Shown here in pieces: positions 16,882 to 26,855 of a stretch of DNA of 64,000 nucleotides. The stretch covers positions 1 through 64,000 of the forward strand of contig CAIRLC010000022.1 in NCBI GenBank assembly GCA_903879335.1, given 5' to 3'. Below the pieces are notes generated by a model, which worked only from the letters and a program-made list of their open reading frames with translations, searched no databases and was not told the origin of the DNA. Both the position numbers and the translations under genes were made by a program. Every line of letters begins with the position of its first letter. Position 1 is the first letter of the stretch. The stretch is from an uncultured Pseudomonadota bacterium. GTDB taxonomy: Bacteria; Pseudomonadota; Gammaproteobacteria; Steroidobacterales; Steroidobacteraceae.

Positions 16882-18327
16882 TTAACACCAGCGCTGACGC
16901 AGCTTGGCCAGCCGATAATCCCAAGGCATCGCGCGCTCCAGCCAAGCAGCCATCGATAACAGTCGCGCGTCCATGCCCAGCGGAGCTGCCAATTGGATGC
17001 CGATCGGCAAGCCCGACCCGCTCTCTGCCAGCGGTAATGAGATCGCGGGCATACCCGTGATGTTGAATAACTCGGTATAGGGTGCGTAGGCATAGGCGGC
17101 TGCGCCCCAGGTCTCTAAGGACATCGCCCCTGTGCGACCATCAATCTCACCTGTCTTCGGCGGCAGAGTCGCGGTGGTCGGCAGGAGTAACAGATCAAGC
17201 CCAGTCATCGCGTCGACCAAAGCGCCGGTTGCGGCACTGCAAACCCGACGGGCGGCAACATAGTCCGAGGCGCGCCAGCGCAGACCCCGCTGCCACGATT
17301 CATAGGTGACAAAATCGAGGTCTTCGCGCTGAGGCGGCCGGCCAACCAGCGGAATGTGGTGCTCAATGTCCTCGCTGATTGCCGTCATCCAAATCAGGGC
17401 TGCAGCATCACCCACCGCGGTGCTCGCCGGGAACTCGAACGGCATCACGACATGCCCGGCGCGTGCAAGCTCACGCCCGACTGCCTCGACTGCAGCGCCA
17501 ATGTCTGCATCGGGCAGACCACCACCGGGCTCACGCAGGGCCAGTCCGATTCTGAGCGGACGAGGAATCTGTTGCGTCGCGCGCCAGTAAGACCCTGGCT
17601 CCACGTGTAAAGGCATCCGTGAGAGCGCATCTGGGCCCGCAGTCAAATCCAACATCCGAGCGCTATCGCGCACCGAGCGGGTCAACACATGCTCGCAGTC
17701 AAAGCCCCCCGCCAGCTCGTCGTGCTGGGGCCCTACGGGAGCTAGGCCTCGGCTCGGTTTGAGACCGACCAATCCGCAGGCAGCCGCCGGAACCCGGATG
17801 GAGCCACCGGAATCCGTGCCATGCGCCATGGGCACGAGGCCTGCGGCGACGGCCGCCGCAGCTCCGCCGCTCGACCCGCCAGGCGAGCGCGTAACGTCCC
17901 AAGGATTATGCGTCGCACCGCGGAAAGTCGGCTCACAGACGAAATCGGCAGCGAACTCCGACAAGTTCGTTCGACCCAAAATGGACAAGCCAGCCGCCCG
18001 CCAACGGCGCGCTAAGGGCGCATCAGCGATCGCCGGCGGCAGATCAGCGAGCCAGCGAGAAGATTGCGTCAGTGGCAGGCCGCGCACCGCAATATTCATA
18101 TCCTTAGCCAAGAAGGGCACCCCGAAAAAAGGAGCCTCACCGTCCAAAGACACTTGGTCGACTCGGGCCCCCTCTACGTTCAAGATCGTTACGGCGTTGA
18201 GCCGGGGATTGATGGCCTCAATTCGCTCCACAGCCACCTCCAACACTTCGGCAGCCGTGAACTCGCCACGGCCGATTCCCTCAGCCAGTGCCGTTGCATC
18301 TAATTCGGTGTAGTCGTGCACGTTCAT
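16882..18327 (-). CDS. Amidase signature-family hydrolase
   Basis: This 481-residue amidase has the Ser-cisSer-Lys catalytic set: Lys75 in PFLAKDMN, Ser152/153 in SPGGSSGGAAAA and nucleophile Ser176 in TDSGGSIRVPA. The family hydrolyses amides, including drug-like, nitrile-derived and nylon-oligomer substrates. The sequence around the motifs (GLPLTQSSRWLADLPP, RRWRAAGLSILGRTN) resembles 6-aminohexanoate-cyclic-dimer hydrolase and similar stand-alone amidases more than GatA; there is no gatB/gatC here. No signal peptide, so cytoplasmic. It converges with EF-G and diverges from the RND operon. Confidence 0.88.
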   Translation of the reverse strand: MNVHDYTELDATALAEGIGRGEFTAAEVLEVAVERIEAINPRLNAVTILNVEGARVDQVSLDGEAPFFGVPFLAKDMNIAVRGLPLTQSSRWLADLPPAIADAPLARRWRAAGLSILGRTNLSEFAADFVCEPTFRGATHNPWDVTRSPGGSSGGAAAAVAAGLVPMAHGTDSGGSIRVPAAACGLVGLKPSRGLAPVGPQHDELAGGFDCEHVLTRSVRDSARMLDLTAGPDALSRMPLHVEPGSYWRATQQIPRPLRIGLALREPGGGLPDADIGAAVEAVGRELARAGHVVMPFEFPASTAVGDAAALIWMTAISEDIEHHIPLVGRPPQREDLDFVTYESWQRGLRWRASDYVAARRVCSAATGALVDAMTGLDLLLLPTTATLPPKTGEIDGRTGAMSLETWGAAAYAYAPYTELFNITGMPAISLPLAESGSGLPIGIQLAAPLGMDARLLSMAAWLERAMPWDYRLAKLRQRWC

Positions 18328-18505
18328 TGATTTAGATCCGTCGAGAAGGCGATCACGCCGCCGAGCGGCTGACCCTACCCCACCGCATGCGCGCCGTATA
18401 CGGCCAGCGTGTTGCCATCGGGGCCGTTCCGGTCAGCCCAAAGTGTTGAATCCGGACAAATCTTTACGGAGCAAGGACATCCGAACGGCGCTCGAGACTC
18501 ACGGC

Positions 18506-18511
18506 TATAAT
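18506..18511 (+). promoter_or_regulatory. Candidate -10 box for the RND operon
   Basis: A perfect TATAAT lies 51 bases upstream of the RND permease ATG, in the 235-bp gap between divergent genes. No good -35 is seen at 16-18 bases, so an activator may be needed. Confidence 0.45.
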
Positions 18512-18562
18512 TGAGGGCCTGTCTTTCTGCCGCATTCGCTTACCGGGATAACATTCCTAACC

Positions 18563-21500
18563 ATGTGGATCGTCCACCTCGCACTACGCCGCCCGTACAC
18601 GTTTATCGTTCTGGCACTGACGATCTTGCTGCTCGGCGTATTTGCGATTCTGCGAACGCCGACCGACATCTTTCCGAATATTCGTATTCCCGTTGTTGCC
18701 ACCATCTGGAATTACTCCGGCTTGCCGCCGCAAGATATGGCGAACCGGATTGCTCTGACGCCGGAGCGTACCGCCCAGACAACCGTCAATGACGTGGAGC
18801 ACACCGAGTCTCAGTCCTTGAACGGCATTTCGGTCGTGAAGTATTTCTTCCAACCGAATGCCAATGCGGATCTCGCCTATGCGCAGATTGGCGCCGTATC
18901 ACAGACCCAATTACGACTCTTGCCCCTTGGCACAACGGCGCCATTCGTATTGGCGTTTAACGCTTCAACAGTGCCAATTCTGCAGTTGGCGGTCTCCAGT
19001 GACTCGCTCTCCGAGGCGCAGATCTTTGACGTTTCAAACACGATTTTGCGCACCGGACTCGCCACCGTGCAGGGCGCATCCACGCCCTATCCCTTCGGCG
19101 GTCAACAGCGCCAAATTCAGGTGGACCTCGACCCAGACGCTTTACGTGCCCGGGGACTCTCCGCAGCTGACGTCTCAACGGCGATTGGGGCGCAAAACCT
19201 GATTTTGCCCACAGGGACGCAGAAGATTGGCGACCTGGAGTACTACGTCGGTTTAAATGCCAATGCGCGCACGATGGAGGAACTGAACGCACTGCCGATT
19301 ACGGTCCGTGACGGCAAAGTCATTTACATCCGTGACGTCGCTCATGTTCGTGACGGCTTTCCGCCGCAATCAAACATAGTCCGTAGAGATGGCAAACGCG
19401 CGGTCCTCATGAGCGTTCTGAAAACCGGCAATGCTTCAACGCTCGACATCATCAAAGGCATCAAGGATCGTCTGCCAGGTATCCTTGACACCTTGCCCAA
19501 GGAATTGACGATCAATCTCGTTGGCGACCAATCCGTTTTCGTTCGCGCGGCGATCAGCGGCGTCGTCCGCGAAGCCATCATTGCGGCAGCCCTCACGGCC
19601 TTGATGATCCTGCTCTTCCTCGGCAACTGGCGCAGCACGCTCATCATTGCCGTTTCGATTCCGCTATCGATCCTCGCGTCGATCATCTGTTTGTCCGCCC
19701 TCGGCGAGACCATCAACATCATGACGCTCGGCGGACTTGCCTTAGCCGTGGGCATTCTCGTCGACGATGCCACGGTGACGATCGAAAATATCGACACACA
19801 CCTTGAGGCCGGCGCGCCCGTTGAAGCGGCCATCTTGAAGGGCGCGGAACAAATCGCCGTACCGGCTCTGGTCTCGACCTTGGCGATCTGTATCGTGTTT
19901 GTCCCGATGTTCCTCTTACCTGGCATCGCGAAGTTCCTCTTTGTGCCCTTGGCAGAGGCGGTCGTTTTCGCAATGCTGGCCTCCTATGTCCTGTCACGCA
20001 CTCTCGTCCCAACACTGGCCAAATATTGGCTAACCGCCCATCACGTTGGACGCGAGAACGTAGCCCGTGGAATTTGGGGACGTTTCGAGCAACGGTTTCA
20101 AGACCGATTTGAAAAGATTCGTGAGGGTTACCGTGGCCTACTCGAATTAGCGCTACAAGCAGGCTGGAAGTTCGTCGGCCCATTCCTGCTCGCGACGGTT
20201 GCCACGGCATTACTCGCCTTTCCCATTGGGCCGCTGCCCGGCCTCGGTCAGGATTTTTTTCCGTCGGTGGATGGCGGGCAAATCAAGTTGCACGTGCGCG
20301 CGCGAACCGGAGCCCGTATCGACACCACAACTCGGCTGTGCGACGCCGTCGAGACCACGATTCGGCAGGTCATTCCGGCCGAGGAGATTGAGTCACTGGT
20401 CGACAACATCGGCTTGCCCAATAGCGGTATCAATCTCGCCTATTCAACATCAGCCCCCATTGGTCCCGGGGACGCTGACATTTACGTGATGCTAAAGCCA
20501 AGTCACGCGCCGACTGAGCGCTATGTCCATGAACTACGGGAGCGTCTGCGCACCGAGTTTCCGTCAGCGCAATTTGCATTTTTGTCAGCCGACATTGTCG
20601 GCCAGATCCTTAACTTCGGTCTCCCGACGCCGATTGATGTCCAAGTATCCGGATTTAATGTGCAGGGCAATCGCTCGTACACCAATGCCATCTATGATCG
20701 GTTGAAAACCATACCCGGAATCGTCGACTTAAGGATTCAGCAATCCTTTGATTATCCGACCCTCAATATCGATGTAGACCGGACGAAGGCGGCGACGCTG
20801 GGCTTGACCGAAAAAGATGTCGCCTCGAGCTTGCTGATCTCGCTTTCAGGCAGCGCGCAAACGGCGCCGTCGTTTTGGATGGATCCGAAGACCGGATCGA
20901 CCTACTCCGTGACCACTCAGACGCCGCAATATCGGATGGGCTCATTGGCCGATCTGCGCGCCACTCCGGTCACCAGTGCAGCGACGACCGCGGCAGGTCA
21001 ACAGTTGGGCAACCTCGCCGAATTTCACCGCAGCGCCTCGGCCGCGGTCGTGACGCACTACAACGCCAAGCCGGCTATCGATATTTTCGGGTCGGTCGAG
21101 GGGGTAGATCTTGGATTTGTCGCGGCCGAGATTAAGCGCGTTTTAGCTGAAGTGAAGGGTGACGCTCCGCGCGGCACCACGACCACGGTCAAAGGTCAGG
21201 TCGAGACGATGCGCTCATCTTTTAACGGCCTGCTGGTCGGCCTAGTCGGCGCGATCATCCTGATCTATCTGTTGATGGTGGTGAATTTCCAGTCTTGGCT
21301 CGACCCTTTCATTATTATCACCGGACTCCCCGCTGCCTTGGCTGGCATCGTGTGGATGCTATTCCTCACACACACCACCGTGAGCGTCCCCGCGTTAATC
21401 GGCGCGATTATGTGCATGGGCGTCGCCACGGCGAACAGCGTGCTCGTGGTCAGCTTTGCGCGCGATCGTATGCGCGCGGGTGATCGGCCTCTCGAAGCCG

Positions 21501-21745
21501 CTTGGTCCGCGGGCTTTATTCGATTCCGTCCTGTGATCATGACCGCATTGGCCATGGTGATTGGTATGGTGCCGATGGCGCTCGGTCTAGGCGAAGGCGG
21601 CGAGCAAAATGCGCCGCTTGGACGCGCCGTGATCGGCGGCTTGCTTTGTGCGACCGGCGCCACCCTGTTCTTCGTCCCCACAGTGTTTGCCATGATCCAC
21701 GGTCATCGCAAGCCCCAGCCGTCGCACGGAGACGCGCATGTCTGA
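18563..21745 (+). CDS. RND efflux transporter permease (HAE1-like)
   Basis: This 1060-residue inner-membrane proton-driven pump has the RND layout: TM1 near the N-terminus (TFIVLALTILLLGVFAIL), a large periplasmic loop, a block of TMs 2-6, a second loop, and a second TM block (about 880-1040). The proton-relay Asp pair sits in LAVGILVDDATVTIEN, corresponding to AcrB D407/D408. The protein is full length. It is the first gene of a three-gene operon, overlapping the adaptor gene by 8 bases. Substrate cannot be predicted; the motif GTQKIGDLEYYVGLNA is seen in RND permeases encoded with NodT-type outer-membrane factors. Confidence 0.93.
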   Translation: MWIVHLALRRPYTFIVLALTILLLGVFAILRTPTDIFPNIRIPVVATIWNYSGLPPQDMANRIALTPERTAQTTVNDVEHTESQSLNGISVVKYFFQPNANADLAYAQIGAVSQTQLRLLPLGTTAPFVLAFNASTVPILQLAVSSDSLSEAQIFDVSNTILRTGLATVQGASTPYPFGGQQRQIQVDLDPDALRARGLSAADVSTAIGAQNLILPTGTQKIGDLEYYVGLNANARTMEELNALPITVRDGKVIYIRDVAHVRDGFPPQSNIVRRDGKRAVLMSVLKTGNASTLDIIKGIKDRLPGILDTLPKELTINLVGDQSVFVRAAISGVVREAIIAAALTALMILLFLGNWRSTLIIAVSIPLSILASIICLSALGETINIMTLGGLALAVGILVDDATVTIENIDTHLEAGAPVEAAILKGAEQIAVPALVSTLAICIVFVPMFLLPGIAKFLFVPLAEAVVFAMLASYVLSRTLVPTLAKYWLTAHHVGRENVARGIWGRFEQRFQDRFEKIREGYRGLLELALQAGWKFVGPFLLATVATALLAFPIGPLPGLGQDFFPSVDGGQIKLHVRARTGARIDTTTRLCDAVETTIRQVIPAEEIESLVDNIGLPNSGINLAYSTSAPIGPGDADIYVMLKPSHAPTERYVHELRERLRTEFPSAQFAFLSADIVGQILNFGLPTPIDVQVSGFNVQGNRSYTNAIYDRLKTIPGIVDLRIQQSFDYPTLNIDVDRTKAATLGLTEKDVASSLLISLSGSAQTAPSFWMDPKTGSTYSVTTQTPQYRMGSLADLRATPVTSAATTAAGQQLGNLAEFHRSASAAVVTHYNAKPAIDIFGSVEGVDLGFVAAEIKRVLAEVKGDAPRGTTTTVKGQVETMRSSFNGLLVGLVGAIILIYLLMVVNFQSWLDPFIIITGLPAALAGIVWMLFLTHTTVSVPALIGAIMCMGVATANSVLVVSFARDRMRAGDRPLEAAWSAGFIRFRPVIMTALAMVIGMVPMALGLGEGGEQNAPLGRAVIGGLLCATGATLFFVPTVFAMIHGHRKPQPSHGDAHV

Positions 21746-22907
21746 TTCATTGCTCCCTGACGACTCCGCAGCGCAGTCGGCGATGCGCGCTCGGCGCATC
21801 CGATACGTTCTGCTGGCCAGTGCGGTGCTGATTGCCGCCTGGGGCATTGGTGGCCGGCTCAGCAGTCGACAGCAACTCGCCGCAGAGACTCTCCGCGCAG
21901 CGATCCCAATAGTGACCACCGTCACCGCAGCCCCAGCACCGGATGGGGAGTCGTTGGTGCTTGCTGGGAGCACGCAGGCCTTTTCTGAGGCGGCGATTTA
22001 CGCCCGTACGAGCGGCTATGTGAAGTCTTGGTCAACAGATATCGGCGCTCATGTGCGTAAAGGCGCTGTGCTTGCGCAAATCGATACTCCCGATATCGAT
22101 CAGCAATTTCGCCAAGCGCAAGCCGATCTGGAAAATGCACGAGCCGCTTATTTAATTACTAAGACAACGAATGATCGGTGGCAGGGCTTACTGGCTACGG
22201 ACTCGGTATCAAAACAAGACGCTGAACAGAAGTCGGCTGAAGCCGCAATTAAAAAAGCCGCGCTCGAGTCGGCGGAAGCCAACCTCGCGCGATTACGGGA
22301 ACTGCAAGGTTTTAAGCGCATTACAGCGCCATTCGACGGCGTCGTGACTCAACGGGCCGTCGACATTGGCGCCCTCGTGGCGGCTGGCCAGAATGCCGGC
22401 ACTCCGCTGTTTCGGGTGGCCGATATCCATCGATTACGCATCTTTACCCAGGTGCCCGAATCCTATGCCACACAAGTAGGCGTCGGTCTCGCCGCCGAAG
22501 TCACCTTCGATGGGCGACCCGGACATTACAAAGCGGCGATCAGCTCGACGGCGCAGGCTATCGATCCACTCACGCGCACGCTGCAGATCGAGCTGCAGCT
22601 CGACAACGCGCATGGAATCCTCCTTTCCGGGGCTTACGCCCGCATTCATTTCAACCTCGGCGCGCAATCCACTCTGCCACGCATACCCGTCACCGCAGTC
22701 TTGTTTCGTCCCGATGGACTCTGGGTGGCTCTCGTGACTGACGGACATCATGCTCATTTAGAGAAGATCGTGCCCGGCCGCGACTTTGGTTCTGAGATGG
22801 AAGCGACAGAAGGCCTCAAATCCGGTGATGTGGTAATCGCGAACCCACCTGACTCATTGGCCGAAGGCGCCGAAGTCCGCATCGTGCCGGCAAAGGCGCA
22901 CGGATGA
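21738..22907 (+). CDS. RND periplasmic adaptor (membrane fusion protein)
   Basis: This 389-residue HlyD/AcrA-type adaptor has one N-terminal TM (about residues 27-45), a lipoyl-like half (ARTSGYVKSWSTDIGAHVRKG), an alpha-helical hairpin (about 100-190), the second lipoyl half (RITAPFDGVVTQRAVDIGALV), then the beta-barrel and membrane-proximal domains. It links the permease to the outer-membrane factor. It lacks a lipobox, so it is anchored by the TM. It overlaps the genes on both sides (8 and 4 bases). Confidence 0.93.
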   Translation: MSDSLLPDDSAAQSAMRARRIRYVLLASAVLIAAWGIGGRLSSRQQLAAETLRAAIPIVTTVTAAPAPDGESLVLAGSTQAFSEAAIYARTSGYVKSWSTDIGAHVRKGAVLAQIDTPDIDQQFRQAQADLENARAAYLITKTTNDRWQGLLATDSVSKQDAEQKSAEAAIKKAALESAEANLARLRELQGFKRITAPFDGVVTQRAVDIGALVAAGQNAGTPLFRVADIHRLRIFTQVPESYATQVGVGLAAEVTFDGRPGHYKAAISSTAQAIDPLTRTLQIELQLDNAHGILLSGAYARIHFNLGAQSTLPRIPVTAVLFRPDGLWVALVTDGHHAHLEKIVPGRDFGSEMEATEGLKSGDVVIANPPDSLAEGAEVRIVPAKAHG

Positions 22908-24307
22908 AGCGCGTAGGGTGGATGGCGCTCTGGACGCTCTCGATTGGCGCTTGTACCTTGGCACCTGCCGGACAGCCGCCGACGATTGCAGTCGCTGAGT
23001 CCTATGCTGAAGCTGGGCAATGGGTTCAGGCGGAACCCGCTGATGCGGCACCAAAAGGCCGCTGGTGGCTGCGTTTTTCCGATCCAACCCTGGACCAGCT
23101 GCAGAGCGAACTGACTGCGGGCAACCCCACCATTAAAATTGCATTAGCCAGACTCGAGCAAGCCCGAGCGACTGCGCAATCGGCATCCGCGTCGTTGTGG
23201 CCTAGGTTGAGCGGGAGCGTCGCCAGTTCTCGGACGAAGAACTCAACTGTAGGACCGAATTATTCGCCATCCCGGGCAAATCCGTACACTGATTTTGTCG
23301 CCGCAGGCACCGTCACGTATGAGCTCGACATTTTCGGACGCGTCCGGGCAGCCGCGGACAGTGCTCACGCACTCGCCGACGCGGCAGCGGGTGACGCTGC
23401 CGCCGTTGAGCTTGCGATCCGGGCGGAACTCACGACGACCTATTTTCAGCTGCGCGCCATCGACGCGCAGCTTGAGACGCTGAGACACACGGTCGCTGAC
23501 GACGAAAAAGCCCTGTCGATCACTGAACGTTTGTATGCCGCCGGCGCCGTCGCCATCAGTGACGTATCTCAGTCTCGCTCGCAGCTTGAGAATGCCCGTA
23601 CGGCGCTTGAGGACTCGCAGTTACGTCGGGCACAGACCGAGCATGCGGTCGCGACACTGCTGGGTCAGGCGCCCTCGCAGTGGCATCTGCGCCCATCGCC
23701 GTTGCCGGGCACCGTACCGTTGCCGTCGATATCGACAGGCCTACCCTCATCGCTACTCCAGCGGCGACCGGACATCGCGGCGGCACAGCGCCGCGTACAA
23801 AGTGCGGGAGATGCGGTCGGCATCGCACGCAGCACTTATTTTCCAAGCTTCACGCTGGGCGCATCCTTAGGCCGCGAAAGCTTGCGTTCTTCACAATGGT
23901 TTGAAGCCCCGGCACGCTTTTGGAGTGTGGCGCCGAGCGCGGTAGTCACCCTGCTCGATGCCGGTCAGCGCCGAGCCCAGGTTCGCCTCGCGTCCGCCAC
24001 TCTCGATGAGGCGACGCAAAACTATCGCCGCGTGGTTTTGACCGCTTACCAGGAAGTGGAAGATGGCCTCGCAGCAAGGCGCGCACTGGACGCCGAGCAA
24101 CTGAGCGCCGACGCCAATGTGAGCGCTGCGCAAGTTTCATTGTCACAGGCGTTGAATCGCTATCAAGCGGGCGCCTCGAGCTATTTAGAGGTCGCGTCGG
24201 CCCAAAACAACTTCCTCGTCCTACGCCTATCAGCGATTACGATTGAGCAGCGGCGCATTGCTGCAACCACACAACTCATCCGTGCACTCGGTGGTGATTG
24301 GCAGTAG
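22904..24307 (+). CDS. RND outer-membrane factor, NodT-family lipoprotein
   Basis: This 467-residue TolC-like outer-membrane channel starts with a lipoprotein signal (lipobox SIGAC, Cys at about residue 17) and has two OEP repeats rich in Ala/Gln/Leu helices. GRWWLRFSDPTLDQL and VTYELDIFGRVR are typical NodT/OprM-family segments. It completes the tripartite pump and begins with an ATGA overlap on the adaptor gene. Its stop lies 25 bases from the stop of the converging TonB receptor gene. Confidence 0.93.
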   Translation: MKRVGWMALWTLSIGACTLAPAGQPPTIAVAESYAEAGQWVQAEPADAAPKGRWWLRFSDPTLDQLQSELTAGNPTIKIALARLEQARATAQSASASLWPRLSGSVASSRTKNSTVGPNYSPSRANPYTDFVAAGTVTYELDIFGRVRAAADSAHALADAAAGDAAAVELAIRAELTTTYFQLRAIDAQLETLRHTVADDEKALSITERLYAAGAVAISDVSQSRSQLENARTALEDSQLRRAQTEHAVATLLGQAPSQWHLRPSPLPGTVPLPSISTGLPSSLLQRRPDIAAAQRRVQSAGDAVGIARSTYFPSFTLGASLGRESLRSSQWFEAPARFWSVAPSAVVTLLDAGQRRAQVRLASATLDEATQNYRRVVLTAYQEVEDGLAARRALDAEQLSADANVSAAQVSLSQALNRYQAGASSYLEVASAQNNFLVLRLSAITIEQRRIAATTQLIRALGGDWQ

Positions 24308-24332
24308 CAGCACCATTCAGATTCGCGACCAG

Positions 24333-26855
24333 CTAGCGGTGCCAGACTACCGAAAGCCCGATCGTTCGCGGCCGCAACGTATAGGCGTAGATGATAGGGG
24401 TTCCCGGCGCGTCGCCTGAGATCTGCAGCGTCGGATGCTGATTAAGCACGTTGTCGACGTATAAATTGACGTCGAGTTGCTGCTTCAGCAGCGCCGCGCT
24501 GATGTTCCATTGTTGGGTCGCAGGATCGGCGGCTTGCCTTGGATCATAGGTCGGAAAACGGGGGTTCAGCTCCGGGAATGGTCCGGGATGATGGCTCGTC
24601 AACAACCAACGTGAGCGAAACACGGCCTTGGTCTCAGCACTCAAGGGCCAAACGTATTCGGCCGTCAGCGTACCCGACCACGGCGCCGGCACATTGGGCA
24701 GTCCGGCGACGGTCGCGCCGCGCTCAGCCACGAGCAAACCGCCCAGACCATACACCGTACTGCGCGCACGAGCATCCACGAGACCCACGTGGCCGGTGAG
24801 CCGCCAGCGATCAGAGAGCGTGGCCCCCACCGAGAGCTCAAAGCCACGGCTCACGACGTTGCCGGCATTGGTCATATAAGCTTGCGCACAGGGGTCATAC
24901 GTTTTCAGCTGCACGTCATGCCATTCGATGTCGTACACACTGGCCTGATAACTGATGTTTTGGTGCCACAGGGAACCTTTCGCACCGAGCTCGTAATTCC
25001 ATAATGAATCCGTGCCGTAATACGCCTGCGTCCTCTCCCCATCGCACGTGTAGATCTGACCCTCACCACGACCGACACGCGCGCCGCGCGATGCGGCGCC
25101 GTAAAGCATCAGTTGGGGATTGGCTTCATAGGTGAGGTCAAGCCGTGGCGTGCGCGGTAGCCCGTCATGATTGCGCAGGGTGCTCAGACTGTCCCCGCCC
25201 GACTGCAAGAAGCCGCCACTGAGTGCGGTCCCTTTCATGCGATAAGCGCCCACCCGGACACCGGCACCCAGTTTCCAGTGCGAGGTGAGGGCATATCGCA
25301 CCTGCCCGAATGCGCTGAGTTCAGTGGTGTGATCCCAATCATGCTCCGCAATCGCGGCCACCCTGGGCGCAGGGACGACATAATATTCATCAGACTGAGT
25401 GCGGACATAGTCCGCAAAATACAGGCCCGCTGACCATACCGCGCGCCGCGAGGGATCGTTTGATGCGAGACGCGCTTCTTGCGCAAACATGCGGACATGC
25501 GCTTGAGCCTGATCGGTGACGGCATCCATATACGATACCGGCACCTCAGGCCCGGCCGGGCTACCATAGCCATCCAGGTAGAAGACGCCCGCCTCATTCG
25601 TCACATCAATGACGGCATGGTCAGTGCGTTTGAGGTAAGACGTTACGCTGGTCAGCGTGATTGCCGGCCATCGACGCTCAACTTTCAGCGAACCCATGAG
25701 AAGTTCATCCTCATACGGTTGGGTCATCAATTTCCCGTTTTGAAATACGCCCTTGGCTGGGTTCGAAAAAGCCTGATAGTAGGTAGCCGTGTCATGAAGC
25801 CGGGATACTTGATACGTGAACGACGGCAAGATGACGAACGAATCGCTAGGCTCATACGCCAAGCTCAAGCGAGCAACCCGCCGAGTGCTCCGATTTGAAT
25901 TGGGATCTACAATCGTGCCCGTGAACGGGTTGATGCGATCGATGAACCCGCCCTCTTCGCTGGTTTCGAAACCGACCCTGACTCCCAGAACATTGGGAAT
26001 AATCGGCTGGCCGACGACAGCACTCAGCTCGGATACCCTTCCTCCGTGCTCGATCGTCCCCAACTCGGCCGTGTACGTCTCGAAGCTTTCAGAAACACTG
26101 GCTCGCTTCGGTATAAAACGAACCGCGCCACCTTCAGCACCGGCGCCAAATTCCACGCCTTGAGGTCCACGCAAAACTTCGATTCGATCCAAGTCGAAGA
26201 TCACGGGGTACGGGATCGTAAACGCAGAGTGAGGCGTCAGCGCAGCGTACAACGACGTGTCGTCGAAATACACCACGGTGGTTGAACTTGCGCCATCCGC
26301 GACCACGCCACGCATTGCTAAGCGGTTGTATAGCCCTGCACCCCACTGGGGACTCGCGCTGTACTGAACGCCTGGCACTGCGGTCAGAACTTGATCAACG
26401 CTTCGCAAACCAAAGGGCGCGAGTTCTGCAGAATCGATTACACGTGCGCTGATCGGAACTGCTTGCAGGCGCTGCTCGCGGCTATTGGCGACCACAACGA
26501 CCTCATCGAGTGCGGGTTCCGTGTTGTGAGGCGCTCGGGGCGCAGGCAGCACACGGAGCCGAACGGCTCGTTCATTCAGCCGTTCAAAGGTTAGACCAGA
26601 ACCTTCGAGCAGACGCCGCAAAGCCTGCGTGGCGTCCAACCCCTTCGGCACTGCCTGACTGGTTTTACCTTGCGCAAGGTCGCTCACGTAGAGAATTTGC
26701 AGTCCGGTCTGTTCGGCCAAAGCCGTCAACGCCTGCGGCAAGGGTTCCGCCGCAATATTCTCTGCGAGAGATCCAAACGCCAGCGCGGCATCCGTGATCA
26801 GTAATCCGACGCACAATCCCAACAATATCCCGAACGACCGCCGGTGACTCATCAC
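24333..26855 (-). CDS. TonB-dependent outer-membrane receptor with STN signalling domain
   Basis: This 840-residue protein has a signal peptide (to ALAFGS), then an STN domain (about 30-105, LPQALTALAEQTGLQILYV) that in transducers contacts a FecR-type regulator, a plug domain (about 115-235) and a 22-strand beta-barrel ending in a C-terminal aromatic-rich strand. The class imports siderophores, haem, vitamins or plant and algal glycosides using TonB energy. Plug residues SSTTVVYFDDTSLY, and aromatic rather than Cys-rich loops, resemble the broad Caulobacter/sphingomonad-type receptors more than a defined siderophore receptor. The ATG overlaps the fecR stop by 4 bases. Confidence 0.92.
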   Translation of the reverse strand: MMSHRRSFGILLGLCVGLLITDAALAFGSLAENIAAEPLPQALTALAEQTGLQILYVSDLAQGKTSQAVPKGLDATQALRRLLEGSGLTFERLNERAVRLRVLPAPRAPHNTEPALDEVVVVANSREQRLQAVPISARVIDSAELAPFGLRSVDQVLTAVPGVQYSASPQWGAGLYNRLAMRGVVADGASSTTVVYFDDTSLYAALTPHSAFTIPYPVIFDLDRIEVLRGPQGVEFGAGAEGGAVRFIPKRASVSESFETYTAELGTIEHGGRVSELSAVVGQPIIPNVLGVRVGFETSEEGGFIDRINPFTGTIVDPNSNRSTRRVARLSLAYEPSDSFVILPSFTYQVSRLHDTATYYQAFSNPAKGVFQNGKLMTQPYEDELLMGSLKVERRWPAITLTSVTSYLKRTDHAVIDVTNEAGVFYLDGYGSPAGPEVPVSYMDAVTDQAQAHVRMFAQEARLASNDPSRRAVWSAGLYFADYVRTQSDEYYVVPAPRVAAIAEHDWDHTTELSAFGQVRYALTSHWKLGAGVRVGAYRMKGTALSGGFLQSGGDSLSTLRNHDGLPRTPRLDLTYEANPQLMLYGAASRGARVGRGEGQIYTCDGERTQAYYGTDSLWNYELGAKGSLWHQNISYQASVYDIEWHDVQLKTYDPCAQAYMTNAGNVVSRGFELSVGATLSDRWRLTGHVGLVDARARSTVYGLGGLLVAERGATVAGLPNVPAPWSGTLTAEYVWPLSAETKAVFRSRWLLTSHHPGPFPELNPRFPTYDPRQAADPATQQWNISAALLKQQLDVNLYVDNVLNQHPTLQISGDAPGTPIIYAYTLRPRTIGLSVVWHR

